A DNA stretch of 40,822 nucleotides from Cognatundibacterium jejuense (GCF_014284255.1 NZ_JACOFV010000024.1:1-40822); one strand, 5' to 3'; counted from the stretch's first letter, positions 8,080-18,684 are shown. Made by a program: numbers and translations. Notes: a model not told the origin generated them from the sequence alone.

Positions 8080-11000
8080 ATGGCGCCAGTGATAAAACCA
8101 GGTTTGATTATTCTGCATGGCAATCAATTAGAGCTATTACAGGAAGCGGTATTTGATTGGATTAAGCGATACCCTTTGAACCCTCTCGAAAAAGACATCT
8201 TCCTGGTGCAATCGAATGGCGTCGCAGAATGGTTGAAAATAGCCTTGGCGGAAAATGCCGGCATCTGCGCTGCCAATCGAATTGAATTGCCGGGCCGTTT
8301 TTTGTGGATGGTGTATCGATCCATGTTGGGACGCAGTGAAATTCCATCGAGTTCATTTTTAGATAAATCACCATTAACCTGGCGCTTAATGCGCCTGATT
8401 CCAGAATTGCTCGGTGATACAGATTTTTTACCACTTAGCAACTTTTTAGCCAACGGTGATGCAGAGCGTCGATTGCAATTGGCTGCACGTCTGGCAGATT
8501 TGATCGACTTATATCAAATGTATCGCACAGACTGGTTGATTGATTGGAGTCAAGGCAACAATCGACTCAATCGCGCTAGCAGTGATGCGCTTCCATTGAG
8601 CGATGATCAAGTTTGGCAAGCGAAACTGTGGCGCGCTATTTTGCAAGACATTCCCGAACATGAAAGGCAATTAGGTCGCGTTAATGTTCACCAGCGTTTT
8701 ATCGACGCTATTCATAGCGGTAAAAAACCACAGGCTGCTTTGCCCCGGCGCGTTATTTTGTTTGGGGTATCTGCGTTGCCACGCCAGACTTTAGAGGCAC
8801 TATCAGCATTATCCGTTTATACGCAAGTGATTTTGGCGGTACCAAATCCTTGTCAATTTTATTGGGGCGACATCATTGATGGACGTGAATTACTGAAGTC
8901 GCAATTCAAACGCCAAAAAAATCGCAACGACATCGACTTATCCTCAGTACCTCTGGCGCAATTGCACATACACAGTAATCCATTACTAGCCAGTTGGGGT
9001 AAGTTAGGGCGTGACTTCATCCGTATGCTGGATGAATTTGACCAGGTAGAGCAAACCAGATCGAATTTCTCCAGTCTTAAAATTGATCTTTTTTCGGAAG
9101 AAGCGAGTACGCATTTGTTAGGGCAAGTACAAAACGCGATTCGCGACCTATCGCCAATCGATGAAGTCGAACGAAAAAGCATTAGCGCCCAAGACCAATC
9201 GATAGAATTTCATGTGGCACACAGTGTCCAACGCGAAGTAGAGGTACTGCATGACAGACTTTTATCCATTCTCGCAAACGCTAATCCTGGTCAGCATGTA
9301 ATTCAGCCCAAAGACATCGTCGTTATGGTTCCCGATATTGCCGTATTTTCAGCGCCGATCAGGGCTGTCTTTGCGCAATACAAACGTCACGATGCGCGTT
9401 ATATTCCTTTTGAAATTGCGGATGCCTCTGACCGCAAAAATAATCCTTTATTGCTTGCGCTTGAATGGTTGCTGCGCTTGCCGCAACAGCGATGTTTGCA
9501 AAGTGAAATTTGTGATCTCCTTGATGTCCCAGCACTCTCCGCGTGTTTTGGTCTTACAGAGGGCGATCTGCCCAAACTCAAACATTGGATACAAGGCGCA
9601 GGAATACGTTGGGGTTTGAATCAAGCTCACCGCAGCGGTTTAGGCTTAAGTGCCGCCGGCGAGCAAAATTCATGGATATTCGGTATTCAAAGAATGTTGC
9701 TTGGCTATGCGGTAGGCGCGGCAGAAGACTACCAAGGGATTGAGCCTTATGCAGAAATTGGCGGCCTGGATGCTGATCTGGCTGGATCATTGGCTGAATT
9801 CGTCACGCGCCTGATCGCGTGGCGAGCACGGATGCTCTCTTCAATGTTACCTAACGAATGGAGCGTTGTAGGGCGCGAATTTTTAGAAGCTTTTTTTGTT
9901 GCAGCGTCTGATAATGATCGCGTCGTCTTAATGCGCTTAAATGAGTCTTTAGCAACATGGGCAGATCTGTGTGAACAAGCCGATTTCTCAGAACCCGTTT
10001 CCCTCGCGGTGTTCCGTGAAGCATGGCTAGGTGGCTTAGATGAAGCGAGCTTGAATCAGCGCTTTATTTCTGGTGGCGTAACATTTTGTACTTTCATGCC
10101 GATGCGTTCTATGCCTTATAAAGTCGTGTGTTTGCTCGGTATGAACGAAGGTGATTTCCCGCGACGTGCTCAACAGGTGGATTTTGATTTGCTTGCTTTG
10201 CCGGGAATGGCTCGGCCTGGTGATCGTTCGCGCCGCGACGATGACCGGTATTTGATGCTCGAAGCCTTATTATCGGCACGAGATAAGCTCTATGTCAGTT
10301 GGGTAGGGCGCAACATTCGCGATAATTCTGAACAGCCACCATCCGTTCTGATTTCTCAATTACAAGACTATTTGCGTGCTGGTTGGGATATCGATCTCAA
10401 CCAGCATACAACGGAATATCCGTTGCAACCATTCAGTGCCAAATACTTCTATCCTTCAGAGCAAAGACCTGTCACCTACGCCACCGAATGGGGCGCGGCG
10501 CATGGCTTGCGAGATATAGACAATAATAAAAAAAAGCGGGATAAAAATGATGCCGCTACGCAATCGGTGCAACCTGAAATGCCAATCACTGAAGAGCCAA
10601 TTCATGTCTTTGAATTAGAACCAGAGTTCCGCTTAAAGCTCAGTGAATTGGCACGCTTTATCCGACAACCTGTTGCCTATTTTTTTCAAAAACGCCTTGG
10701 TGTGATTTTTAATGAAAACCATTTAGCGAGCGATGATGAAGAACCATTTGCGATTGACGGTTTGAGTGAATACTTATTTGCAGAGCGCCTGTTAAGTGCA
10801 GACGCGGAAAATCGTGACGGCATGAATGTTGAAGAACAATTGCGCCTCAAAGTCCAGGCCCTGGCGCGAGAAGGTAGCTTCCCCATTGGCTTGCCAGGGC
10901 GATATTTACAGGACAGGCTCGTCACTGAATTAACGCCTATCGTCGATGCTTATCAGGCACTACGTAATGACTATCCGATTGAAGCGGAGAAATTGCCACT

Positions 11001-11586
11001 GATGTTTGAACATCAAGGCATCATTTTGTCTGATTGGTTAGATCGCTTGCGGCACAATCATCAAGGCATCGACAAAGAGACGGTGTGCTTGTTGAAAACG
11101 CCAAGCAAAGTTCTCGACGCAAAAGGTATGATACGCCCGGACAAGTTAATCGACGCGTGGCTCAGACAATTAGCTGCCGCGCAAGCTGGCCTGACTGTCA
11201 GCGCCTATCTAGTCGCACGGGATGCTGTCATCGTTATGCCACCATTGTCTGCGGCAGAAGCGACAGCGAGCTTGTCATGTCTGATCGAATTATGGAAAAA
11301 AAGTCTGGATCATATTTATCCATGTACCTGCAAAACCTCCCTGGCATTGATTGCCGGAAAAGATCCGCGACCGGTTTATGACGGTGGTTTTAATCAGTCT
11401 GGTGAGGTTGATAATGCTTATCTCGCACGCGTTTGGTCAGATTTTTCTGCGCTCAATGCCACCCCTGAATGGGAGTCCAGTGCCCGCGCGCTATATGAAC
11501 CTTTATGTACCTGGGTGAACCAATTGCAAATCCGGCCACTTGTACCAGAACAAAATGACTTCTCTGCGTCTGGAGTCGCGTTATGA
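8080..11586 (+). CDS. recC: RecBCD exonuclease V subunit RecC
   Basis: The 1168-residue RecC subunit of the RecBCD helicase-nuclease, which repairs double-strand breaks and degrades foreign linear DNA. RecC is an inactive helicase-like scaffold that splits the duplex and reads the Chi sequence. The N-terminus LIILHGNQLELL and the sequence DIFLVQSNGVAEWLK (about 41-55) match the family start. CLLGMNEGDFPRR (about 686-698) and the block after it are typical RecC. The C-terminal part holds the nuclease-like fold without catalytic residues. The length is close to the roughly 1120 residues of E. coli. It is the first of three genes in the order recC-recB-recD, and its stop overlaps the recB ATG. 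The start at 8080 has GGA 7 bases upstream. Confidence 0.93.
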   Translation: MAPVIKPGLIILHGNQLELLQEAVFDWIKRYPLNPLEKDIFLVQSNGVAEWLKIALAENAGICAANRIELPGRFLWMVYRSMLGRSEIPSSSFLDKSPLTWRLMRLIPELLGDTDFLPLSNFLANGDAERRLQLAARLADLIDLYQMYRTDWLIDWSQGNNRLNRASSDALPLSDDQVWQAKLWRAILQDIPEHERQLGRVNVHQRFIDAIHSGKKPQAALPRRVILFGVSALPRQTLEALSALSVYTQVILAVPNPCQFYWGDIIDGRELLKSQFKRQKNRNDIDLSSVPLAQLHIHSNPLLASWGKLGRDFIRMLDEFDQVEQTRSNFSSLKIDLFSEEASTHLLGQVQNAIRDLSPIDEVERKSISAQDQSIEFHVAHSVQREVEVLHDRLLSILANANPGQHVIQPKDIVVMVPDIAVFSAPIRAVFAQYKRHDARYIPFEIADASDRKNNPLLLALEWLLRLPQQRCLQSEICDLLDVPALSACFGLTEGDLPKLKHWIQGAGIRWGLNQAHRSGLGLSAAGEQNSWIFGIQRMLLGYAVGAAEDYQGIEPYAEIGGLDADLAGSLAEFVTRLIAWRARMLSSMLPNEWSVVGREFLEAFFVAASDNDRVVLMRLNESLATWADLCEQADFSEPVSLAVFREAWLGGLDEASLNQRFISGGVTFCTFMPMRSMPYKVVCLLGMNEGDFPRRAQQVDFDLLALPGMARPGDRSRRDDDRYLMLEALLSARDKLYVSWVGRNIRDNSEQPPSVLISQLQDYLRAGWDIDLNQHTTEYPLQPFSAKYFYPSEQRPVTYATEWGAAHGLRDIDNNKKKRDKNDAATQSVQPEMPITEEPIHVFELEPEFRLKLSELARFIRQPVAYFFQKRLGVIFNENHLASDDEEPFAIDGLSEYLFAERLLSADAENRDGMNVEEQLRLKVQALAREGSFPIGLPGRYLQDRLVTELTPIVDAYQALRNDYPIEAEKLPLMFEHQGIILSDWLDRLRHNHQGIDKETVCLLKTPSKVLDAKGMIRPDKLIDAWLRQLAAAQAGLTVSAYLVARDAVIVMPPLSAAEATASLSCLIELWKKSLDHIYPCTCKTSLALIAGKDPRPVYDGGFNQSGEVDNAYLARVWSDFSALNATPEWESSARALYEPLCTWVNQLQIRPLVPEQNDFSASGVAL

Positions 11587-14500
11587 GTCTTCACCTCCAA
11601 CCTATTCGTTTCCCGCTCCATGGATCACGCCTGATCGAAGCCAGTGCAGGTACCGGCAAAACGTGGACGATTGCCGCTTTGTATTTGCGTCTGGTGCTAG
11701 GGCACGGTGACGAGAACGCATTTAAGCGCAGCTTACATCCGTCAGAGATTTTGGTCATGACGTTTACCCGCGCAGCGACCAGAGAGCTGACCGATCGCAT
11801 TCGTCAGCGACTCTCTACGGCTGCCGTGTATTTTCGTGCTTCTGGCGGTGAGAAAATATTCGATGATGATCCATTTTTGAATCTGCTTTTGCAAGACTAT
11901 CCTGATCTTGAACAACGTCAACAAGCCGCCTATAAACTTAGCATGGCGGCAGATGCGATGGATGAAGCGGCGATTTTTACCATCGATGCCTGGTGTCAAA
12001 GGATGTTGCGAGAGCATGCATTTGATAGTGGCTGTTTGTTTGATGAAGAGTTATTAAGTAACGAATCAGGCATCACAGAAAACGCCGTCCGTGATTATTG
12101 GCGACAGCAAGTGTATCCGCTCAATAGCCAGGCGTTGAATATCGTCACTCAATGCTGGCGTGACGTTTATGCTCTGCAAGATGTCTTGAGAAGTTTACTA
12201 CCCCATGCGGCGATCATGGCGGACAGTTCTTCGGCGTCACTCGCAAATGTCATCGCTCAGGCGCAAGCTGCGCAAATTGAACAATTACATGAGATAAAAA
12301 AAGGCTGGTCAGAAATAGCAGACCAAATGCTCGCGTGGTTTGCCAGCGAACAAGAAAGAGCACCTAAACAATTTAGTGCAACAAAATTAAAGCCCGCGAA
12401 TGTGCAAAAATGGTTGATTGCCCTCAAACAATGGGCGCTCGACCCTGCTTTGTTGTGGCCACACGATTTTGATAAAGCCTTTGAAAAATTTCAGCCAGAC
12501 GCGCTGGTCGGTGCTTGCAATAAAGCTTATCAAGTCGTCGTTCCGGAGATCTTTGATCGCATTGCGCCGCTGCAAGAAGCATTAAGTCAAATCGAACCAA
12601 TCGCCCATATTTTGTCCCGCCACGCTGTGAGCATGGTTGCCGCACGGATTGATGAATTAAAGTTGCAACAAAGTCAGTTTGGTTTTAAAGATATGCTGCA
12701 AAGGCTAAAAGCAGCATTGACCGGAAAAAATAGCGTCGCAATGCGAAATCGCATGATCATGCAATATCCGGTTGCTTTGATTGATGAATTCCAGGACACG
12801 TCGCCAGACCAATATGCGATCTTTGATGCGCTCTATCACGTGCAAGACAATGCTAGTGATCTGGGCTTATTTTTGATTGGCGATCCTAAACAATCGATTT
12901 ATGGTTTTCGTGGAGCAGATATCCATAGCTATCTGGCCGCGCGTAAAGCGACGGAAGGGCGACATTATTTGCTGGGAATGAATTATCGCTCCACCACCAA
13001 TTTGGTTGATGCAGTGAATCAGGTGTTCTTGTTTTCCGAAAACCAGTCCGGATATGCGGAACATCAACCCGGCGCGTTTCGCTTCCGTACTGAGTCTGAA
13101 AACCCTGTCCCATTTGAAGCTGTGCAAGCAAAAGGCTTGAAATCACACTTCATAGCATTCGATACCAAAACTAACTCGCCAGCACCCGCCACAGCACTGC
13201 AATTGTTCTATGCGGACAATGCAACTGCGACCAAAGACGACGCGCAACAATTTTTTGCAGGGCATTGTGCGCAATACATCGTTGAACAGCTCAATTCTGA
13301 ACAGGCCGGTTTTCAGTCTGAAGATGGATTTGTTCGATTAAAGCCGGCTGACATTGCCATTCTGGTCAAAGACCGCAATGAGGCAAGCGCAATCCGTAAA
13401 GCCTTGCAAGAACGCAATGTCGCCAGTGTCTATTTGTCCGATAAAGATTCAGTTATCAAGAGCGATGAGGCGCGCGATGTCTTGCGTTGGTTGCAGGCAT
13501 TTGCTGAACCGTTAGATAGCGAATTGGGGCGCGCAGCATTTGCGACCGAAACAGCGATGCTCAGCCTTGCTCAACTCGTAGAACTCAGCGCCGACGATAT
13601 TGCGTGGGAATTGCGTCTGGAACAATTGAAAGACTGGCATCTGGTATGGCAACGGCAAGGTGTGTTAGCGGCGATACGACGCTTTATCCATGATCTGGCT
13701 TTACCAGAAAAATTATTGCAGCACGTCGGTGGCGAGCGGAGCTTAACCAATGTATTGCACCTGGCAGAACTACTCGAGAGCGCGACTGAGCAACTGGAGG
13801 GCGAACATGCGTTGATACGCTGGTTTGCCGAACAAATCGCTGATGACACTGATGGCAGTGATGAACACATTCTGCGGCTGGAAAGCGATGCCGATTTGGT
13901 CAAGGTTATTACGATTCATAAATCCAAAGGTTTGGAATATCCTTTGGTATTTTTACCATTCGCCAGTTCGGCTAAGGTCACGCAACGACGTAACCGCAGC
14001 TTTTTCAAATACCTTGATGATCAAGGTAATCAGGTCATTGATTTGAGTCTGAGTGACGAAGCATTACAAGCCGTCGATCGTGCGCGGATTGAAGAAGAAT
14101 TACGGTTGTTTTATGTGGCGTTGACCCGCGCCTCGCATGGTTTGTGGCTGGGTGTCTCATCGCACCAAAAGAAATTGCACGAATCTGCCCTAGGCTATTT
14201 GATCAATGGTGGTCAACAACTAGAAATAGAGCAATTGCCAGCGGTCTTGCAGCATTGGCGAGCTCAATGCGATGCAATACACATGGACGTATTAACGGAC
14301 GAGGCACCACGGTCACAACTCAAACAAAAACAACAAAACCAAACGCCGATAGAGTTTCCGATCTATCAGGCGCAATTTGATCGTGCCTGGTCCGTCACCA
14401 GTTTTTCTTCTATCGTTCGTAATCTGAGCCAGACGTTTTCAGTCGCACGACTAGAAGACAATAAGCTATTCGAAGATGATGAACCTGTCGTGGTACATCC

Positions 14501-15332
14501 ATCACAAAATGCCGCCTGGCATCGTTTTCCAAGAGGGGCTGTGCCAGGACAGTTTTTACATGAGCAATTAGAGTGGATGGCAAACGAAGGATTTTGTATT
14601 GTCGCAGATGATAATTTCAGCGCGCGTTTAGCTAAACGCTGCTTACGTGCCGGTTGGGATAATCATCAGGAAGATACCCTAACGTGGTTGTCCAAAATCG
14701 CCAGTACAACACTCCTGCCACTTGGCGCGAGCTTGATGGAAATCGAACATTCGATTCCAGAGATGGAATTCTGGTTTCCATGTACGGCCGCATCAGGTCA
14801 GGCACTGGATGCAGTGTGCCAAAAATACTTCTTAAACGGCATCGCCCGTCAAAACCTGAGTGAGAAAAAATTACACGGCCTCTTGATGGGCTTCGCTGAT
14901 CTGGTCTTTGAGTATGAGGGTAAATATTGGGTGCTTGATTACAAATCAAACTCGATAGGTTCAGACGACGCCGGATATCATCAATCTGCACTGGAATCTG
15001 CAATGGCAGCACATCGCTACGATGTGCAAGGCGCGATTTACATGCTGGCGCTGCATCGCTTATTGCGCTCACGCCTGGGCGATGAATATGATCCAGAAAT
15101 ATATTTGGGTGGCGCTGTGTTTTTCTTCTTACGAGGGATAGCGAATGAAACAACACATGGTTGTTATCATTTACCTGCCAGTACAAAGGTATTGAACGAG
15201 CTTGATGTTCTCATGAAAAATATAGAAAAGATTGCAGAAATAAGCGCAGAAACCAACGCTGAAACAAGTGCAGAAAAAGAAGCAGAAAAATCGGCTGTGC
15301 AAGCAAAGAACAGCGAATGGGAGCGCAAATGA
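11583..15332 (+). CDS. recB: RecBCD exonuclease V subunit RecB
   Basis: A 1249-residue superfamily 1 helicase (3'-5') with a C-terminal nuclease. Walker A is EASAGTGKT (19-27, Lys26). Motif Ia TFTRAATRELTDRI and the Walker B box DEFQD (401-405) are present, then GDPKQSIYGFRGAD, and LRLFYVALTRA for motif VI. The nuclease active site is visible as Asp1106 (GFADLVF) and Asp1119-Tyr-Lys1121 (LDYKSN), with the same spacing as the known catalytic Asp, Asp and Lys of E. coli RecB, so both activities should be intact. The last 30 residues are a low-complexity Ala/Glu/Ser tail of repeated AE units, beyond the nuclease fold. It overlaps recC and recD by ATGA, so translation is coupled. Confidence 0.95.
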   Translation: MSLHLQPIRFPLHGSRLIEASAGTGKTWTIAALYLRLVLGHGDENAFKRSLHPSEILVMTFTRAATRELTDRIRQRLSTAAVYFRASGGEKIFDDDPFLNLLLQDYPDLEQRQQAAYKLSMAADAMDEAAIFTIDAWCQRMLREHAFDSGCLFDEELLSNESGITENAVRDYWRQQVYPLNSQALNIVTQCWRDVYALQDVLRSLLPHAAIMADSSSASLANVIAQAQAAQIEQLHEIKKGWSEIADQMLAWFASEQERAPKQFSATKLKPANVQKWLIALKQWALDPALLWPHDFDKAFEKFQPDALVGACNKAYQVVVPEIFDRIAPLQEALSQIEPIAHILSRHAVSMVAARIDELKLQQSQFGFKDMLQRLKAALTGKNSVAMRNRMIMQYPVALIDEFQDTSPDQYAIFDALYHVQDNASDLGLFLIGDPKQSIYGFRGADIHSYLAARKATEGRHYLLGMNYRSTTNLVDAVNQVFLFSENQSGYAEHQPGAFRFRTESENPVPFEAVQAKGLKSHFIAFDTKTNSPAPATALQLFYADNATATKDDAQQFFAGHCAQYIVEQLNSEQAGFQSEDGFVRLKPADIAILVKDRNEASAIRKALQERNVASVYLSDKDSVIKSDEARDVLRWLQAFAEPLDSELGRAAFATETAMLSLAQLVELSADDIAWELRLEQLKDWHLVWQRQGVLAAIRRFIHDLALPEKLLQHVGGERSLTNVLHLAELLESATEQLEGEHALIRWFAEQIADDTDGSDEHILRLESDADLVKVITIHKSKGLEYPLVFLPFASSAKVTQRRNRSFFKYLDDQGNQVIDLSLSDEALQAVDRARIEEELRLFYVALTRASHGLWLGVSSHQKKLHESALGYLINGGQQLEIEQLPAVLQHWRAQCDAIHMDVLTDEAPRSQLKQKQQNQTPIEFPIYQAQFDRAWSVTSFSSIVRNLSQTFSVARLEDNKLFEDDEPVVVHPSQNAAWHRFPRGAVPGQFLHEQLEWMANEGFCIVADDNFSARLAKRCLRAGWDNHQEDTLTWLSKIASTTLLPLGASLMEIEHSIPEMEFWFPCTAASGQALDAVCQKYFLNGIARQNLSEKKLHGLLMGFADLVFEYEGKYWVLDYKSNSIGSDDAGYHQSALESAMAAHRYDVQGAIYMLALHRLLRSRLGDEYDPEIYLGGAVFFFLRGIANETTHGCYHLPASTKVLNELDVLMKNIEKIAEISAETNAETSAEKEAEKSAVQAKNSEWERK

Positions 15333-17407
15333 AGACCACGGCAGATCTGTTGGCAGACTTGACTTTGCTGGTGGAACAATCTCACTTGCGTCGCTTAGCG
15401 CTGGCATTCGCCCGCTTTATGATTGATCGTGGTATGCGCGATCCGGTGCAGCTATTTGGTGCAGCGGTTCTGACAGAAATCGAGGCACGTGGCCACATAT
15501 GTCTTGACCTCAATAGCTTTGCGCAAGATCCGTGTGCGGTCCTCGAATGGGAACCCAGCATCTGGAATAAACTGAGCACCGAATGTGATTTCCCCAAAAA
15601 CAGTCAGGCATGGATGGCGGCCTTAAAGACAGGCGAGCATATTTATATCGCCGACCTTGATGCGCCTCCATGCAGCGCCGGGCAAACGAACGATTTGTTT
15701 TCCCCATCGTCCAATGAGGACCAACAACAGCCTATGGTTTTACAAGGACATCGCCTTTATCTGAGACGTTATTGGAAAGACGAAACTGTCGTCGCGCAAG
15801 CGATACGAACGCGGGCCAATAGCCGTATTGATGTTGCCGAAGACGATGTACGGCGTTGGCTTGATGTCTTGTTCGACGCGTCATCTACAGTTCAAAATAC
15901 GTCAGTCAACACAGAAACAGATTGGCAAAAAGTTGCCTGCGCGATCGCCGTCAGAAGTCGTCTTTCTATCATTACGGGTGGTCCCGGTACCGGCAAAACA
16001 TATACCGTCGCGCGGCTGATCGCACTGATGTTTGCGCTAAATGAAAGACCAGAACGTTTGCGTATAGCACTGGCAGCACCAACCGGCAAAGCAGCAGCAC
16101 GCTTAAAACAATCGATAGATAATGCCTTGCAAGAGCTTGCCCGCAAGCTCGGCAATTCTTTACCTTTGCAAGAACTAACCTCGCGTATGGGCGCCGCCCG
16201 CACGTTACATAGCCTGCTGGGTGCCCGACCAGATACACGTCATTTCAGACATCATGCTGGCAACCCCTTGGATGTGGATATTCTGGTGGTCGATGAAGCC
16301 TCCATGATCCATTTAGAAATGATGGCGTCCTTGCTTGACGCCTTGCCACCGAACACCATTTTGGTATTATTGGGCGATAAAGATCAACTTGCCTCCGTCG
16401 AAGCAGGCGCAGTATTAGGCGATTTGTGCGGCGACGCAGAGGTTGGTGGATACTCCGATGCCAGCATTTCGTACATACAAAGAACTGCCGGACAAACTAT
16501 TGCAAAACCATTTGCCGGCAATGCAGGTTCTATCGCACAGCAGACGGTGATGCTGCGTAAAAGCCGCCGTTTCAGTGGCCCCATAGGGATGTTGGCGAAT
16601 GCGGTTAATGATGGTGACACCGACGCCGCCAATACGTGCCTCCGCACTAGCGAACCTATTTTGCATTGGATAGAACATGCAAAACCTACCCAGCTTATCC
16701 AATTGGCGATGGCGGGGCGTGCTGGCGCTGCTGGTGGCTATAAAGCCTATCTGGAATTGCTGAAGCAGCGTCCCGCACCAGTACCAGCACCAGCACCCGC
16801 GCTGTCGCCCAGTCAAACCCAGGATCAACACGCCGATGCAGAAAATAGATTTAAAGAATGGGTCATTACTGTTTTACGTGCTTTTGATACGTTCAGAATT
16901 TTGTGTGCCATCAAAGAAGGCGAGTGGGGTGTCAATGGTCTCAATGCAGAGATAGAGCAAAGCCTGCACGCACAAGGCCTCATCAAGCGCGATAGCGAAT
17001 GGTATGTCGGACGCCCGGTCATGGTTACGCGCAACGACTACAACACTGGTGTGTTTAATGGTGATATTGGCCTGGCATTACCTGATACCGATCCCGGTAA
17101 GCCAATCCGCGTGTATTTTCTCGATGGCGACAAACTACGCAGCATTTTGGCATCCCGCTTAAGGTATGTAGAAACCGCCTACGCCATGACCGTACACAAA
17201 TCCCAAGGCTCAGAATTTGCCCATACGGTGTTGGTATTGCCGCAAGACATGTCGCCGGTCTTGACCCGGGAGCTGGTGTACACCGGCATTACGCGCGCCA
17301 GAACTCACTTTTCCTTAGTCAGTCCAGTCAACCTGATCTGGCAGAAAGCGTTATCTGTCAAAACGCGCAGAGCGAGTGGCTTGATGGCTGCCCTGCATTC
17401 TGAATAG
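15329..17407 (+). CDS. recD: RecBCD exonuclease V subunit RecD
   Basis: A 692-residue superfamily 1 helicase (5'-3') of RecBCD. I choose ATG 15329, which overlaps the recB stop and has GGGAG at 15319-15323; an ATG at 15317 would add four residues. Walker A is GGPGTGKT (Lys223) and Walker B is VVDEAS (Asp322, Glu323). GDKDQLASVEAGAVLGD and the C-terminal YAMTVHKSQGSEF and ELVYTGITRA are the later helicase motifs. A Pro/Ala-rich linker of repeated AP units lies at about 488-497, followed by a short polar insert, in a region where RecD proteins vary. It should control processivity and the nuclease of the complex. No terminator is obvious after it. Confidence 0.95.
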   Translation: MKTTADLLADLTLLVEQSHLRRLALAFARFMIDRGMRDPVQLFGAAVLTEIEARGHICLDLNSFAQDPCAVLEWEPSIWNKLSTECDFPKNSQAWMAALKTGEHIYIADLDAPPCSAGQTNDLFSPSSNEDQQQPMVLQGHRLYLRRYWKDETVVAQAIRTRANSRIDVAEDDVRRWLDVLFDASSTVQNTSVNTETDWQKVACAIAVRSRLSIITGGPGTGKTYTVARLIALMFALNERPERLRIALAAPTGKAAARLKQSIDNALQELARKLGNSLPLQELTSRMGAARTLHSLLGARPDTRHFRHHAGNPLDVDILVVDEASMIHLEMMASLLDALPPNTILVLLGDKDQLASVEAGAVLGDLCGDAEVGGYSDASISYIQRTAGQTIAKPFAGNAGSIAQQTVMLRKSRRFSGPIGMLANAVNDGDTDAANTCLRTSEPILHWIEHAKPTQLIQLAMAGRAGAAGGYKAYLELLKQRPAPVPAPAPALSPSQTQDQHADAENRFKEWVITVLRAFDTFRILCAIKEGEWGVNGLNAEIEQSLHAQGLIKRDSEWYVGRPVMVTRNDYNTGVFNGDIGLALPDTDPGKPIRVYFLDGDKLRSILASRLRYVETAYAMTVHKSQGSEFAHTVLVLPQDMSPVLTRELVYTGITRARTHFSLVSPVNLIWQKALSVKTRRASGLMAALHSE

Positions 17408-17773
17408 ATTGCCTTGCCGAAATTGGGATAGGGGATGTTTATCAGAACTCACTTATGTAAGACAGCTATATCCCTAGTGATAGAAATGCCTTCGGTCTGT
17501 TCGGCTTTAGTCGGATTTGATTTATAAAATAAGCTACATTATGAACATAGTTCGCCCCGAAACACGAAGATACAAAACTTAATTCACATTACCATGCCAA
17601 TAAAGCAACGAAACTGATTTTCAAGTGATTGTTTTAATTATAAAATGGGAAGATATATACATTGTGGATTGTCACAAGTGGTATTCGCTCAGTTATCAGG
17701 GACTTTAAGAGCGTGCGTTTTGCACCTTAAGTTCCCCTTTAGTTGTGCAATGTAAAAAGAAGATAACGAGAAT
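17408..17773. other. 366-base intergenic region before uppS
   Basis: No gene was recognised. The region is AT-rich in the middle (17515-17665), where several TATAAA-like boxes occur without a clear -35 partner. The end of the region holds a long imperfect hairpin, listed separately. GAGA at 17768-17771 lies close to the uppS ATG. Confidence 0.5.
17699..17736 (+). promoter_or_regulatory. Leader hairpin upstream of uppS
   Basis: GGGACTTTAAG (17699-17709) pairs with CTTAAGTTCCC (17726-17736) with one mismatch and one wobble. Inside, GTGC (17713-17716) pairs with GCAC (17722-17725) around GTTTT. No T-run follows, so it does not look like a normal terminator. It ends 37 bases before the uppS start, which suggests a control structure in the 5' leader. 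No known riboswitch was recognised. Confidence 0.45.
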
Positions 17774-18520
17774 ATGAGTAAAAATAATAGCGCTTCAGTG
17801 GATGAAAAAAATAACGGTGTACCACGTCATATCGCCATCATCATGGATGGAAATGGACGTTGGGCTACAAAACGCTTCATGCCGCGCTTCGCTGGACATG
17901 CTAAGGGTGTAAGGACGGTCAATAAGGTTGTCGAAGCCTGCGTCAACCGTGGTATAGAGTATTTGACCCTGTTTGCCTTCAGTTCAGAAAACTGGCGTCG
18001 TCCGCCAGATGAGGTTTCACTGCTGATGCAGCTTTTCAGAAAAGTCCTGATCGGTGAAATCAGAAAAATGGGCGAGAACAATATCCGCCTAAAAGTCGTT
18101 GGTGATCTAAGCAGATTTGACAAAGACCTTCAATCCTTAGTTCGTACCGCGGAATCTGAAACGGCTGGCAATACAGGTTTGACACTGACGATCTGCGCTA
18201 ATTACGGTGGCCGCTGGGATATTTTAGACGCTTGCAATAAGCTAGTTGCTGCCGGTGTGAAGCAAGAAGATATTACCGAAGATCAATTGAGCGCCAATCT
18301 GGCGATGGCGTATGCGCCAGATCCAGATATGTTAATCCGTACTGGTGGCGAGGCAAGGGTCTCAAACTTCCTCTTGTGGCAATTGGCCTATTCAGAATTC
18401 TATTTTACCGACACCTTCTGGCCAGATTTTGATGTCAAAGCACTCGATGAAGCGATAGAGTCGTTTCAAAAAAGAGAGCGTCGTTTTGGTAAAACTAGTG
18501 AGCAAGTGCAGGCGCAATAA
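17774..18520 (+). CDS. uppS: Undecaprenyl-diphosphate synthase (cis-prenyltransferase)
   Basis: A 248-residue cis-prenyltransferase that would condense isopentenyl diphosphate onto farnesyl diphosphate, giving the C55 lipid carrier used for cell wall and surface polysaccharide. The signature [13 protein letters not shown] (19-31, catalytic Asp25) is present, as are AGH (40-42), FSSENWRRP and the C-terminal [16 protein letters not shown] with the diphosphate-binding Arg and Ser residues, so the enzyme looks active. In most proteobacteria uppS sits with frr, cdsA, dxr and bamA; here it stands alone beside a polysaccharide locus. It may therefore be a second copy dedicated to this locus, which I infer and cannot prove from one window. 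Confidence 0.9.
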   Translation: MSKNNSASVDEKNNGVPRHIAIIMDGNGRWATKRFMPRFAGHAKGVRTVNKVVEACVNRGIEYLTLFAFSSENWRRPPDEVSLLMQLFRKVLIGEIRKMGENNIRLKVVGDLSRFDKDLQSLVRTAESETAGNTGLTLTICANYGGRWDILDACNKLVAAGVKQEDITEDQLSANLAMAYAPDPDMLIRTGGEARVSNFLLWQLAYSEFYFTDTFWPDFDVKALDEAIESFQKRERRFGKTSEQVQAQ

Positions 18521-18655
18521 GGAGTATGTAGCTAAGTGCTCTAAGGTAAATACCGAGGGCGCTTAGTTGATGTTGATATGTTTTTGATCTGTGGCTAATG
18601 ATTTTTATTTCATCACATTGTCATTTAGCTTGAATACAATGAGTCGGAATAAAAA

Positions 18656-18683
18656 TTTATGGCAAATAAAATAATGCTATACT
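18656..18683 (+). promoter_or_regulatory. Probable promoter of the EPS regulator/manC unit
   Basis: TATACT at 18678-18683 is a good -10 box, 16 bases after a weak TTTATG -35 (18656-18661). Transcription would begin near 18690, inside the palindrome at 18685-18705, giving a leader of about 120 bases before the chosen start of the regulator gene. Confidence 0.5.
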
Positions 18684-18684
18684 T

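Noticed and set aside
14632..15186. 184-codon open frame on the - strand
   Set aside because: It is antisense to the RecB nuclease domain, whose catalytic residues are intact; the long frame is a by-product of codon use.
15210..15328. Repeated AE codons at the end of recB, looked like a tandem repeat element
   Set aside because: Units are degenerate at DNA level and part of a normal variable low-complexity tail.
16780..16803. CCAGCA-type repeats in recD
   Set aside because: This is a short Pro/Ala linker in a variable part of RecD; motifs on both sides are intact.
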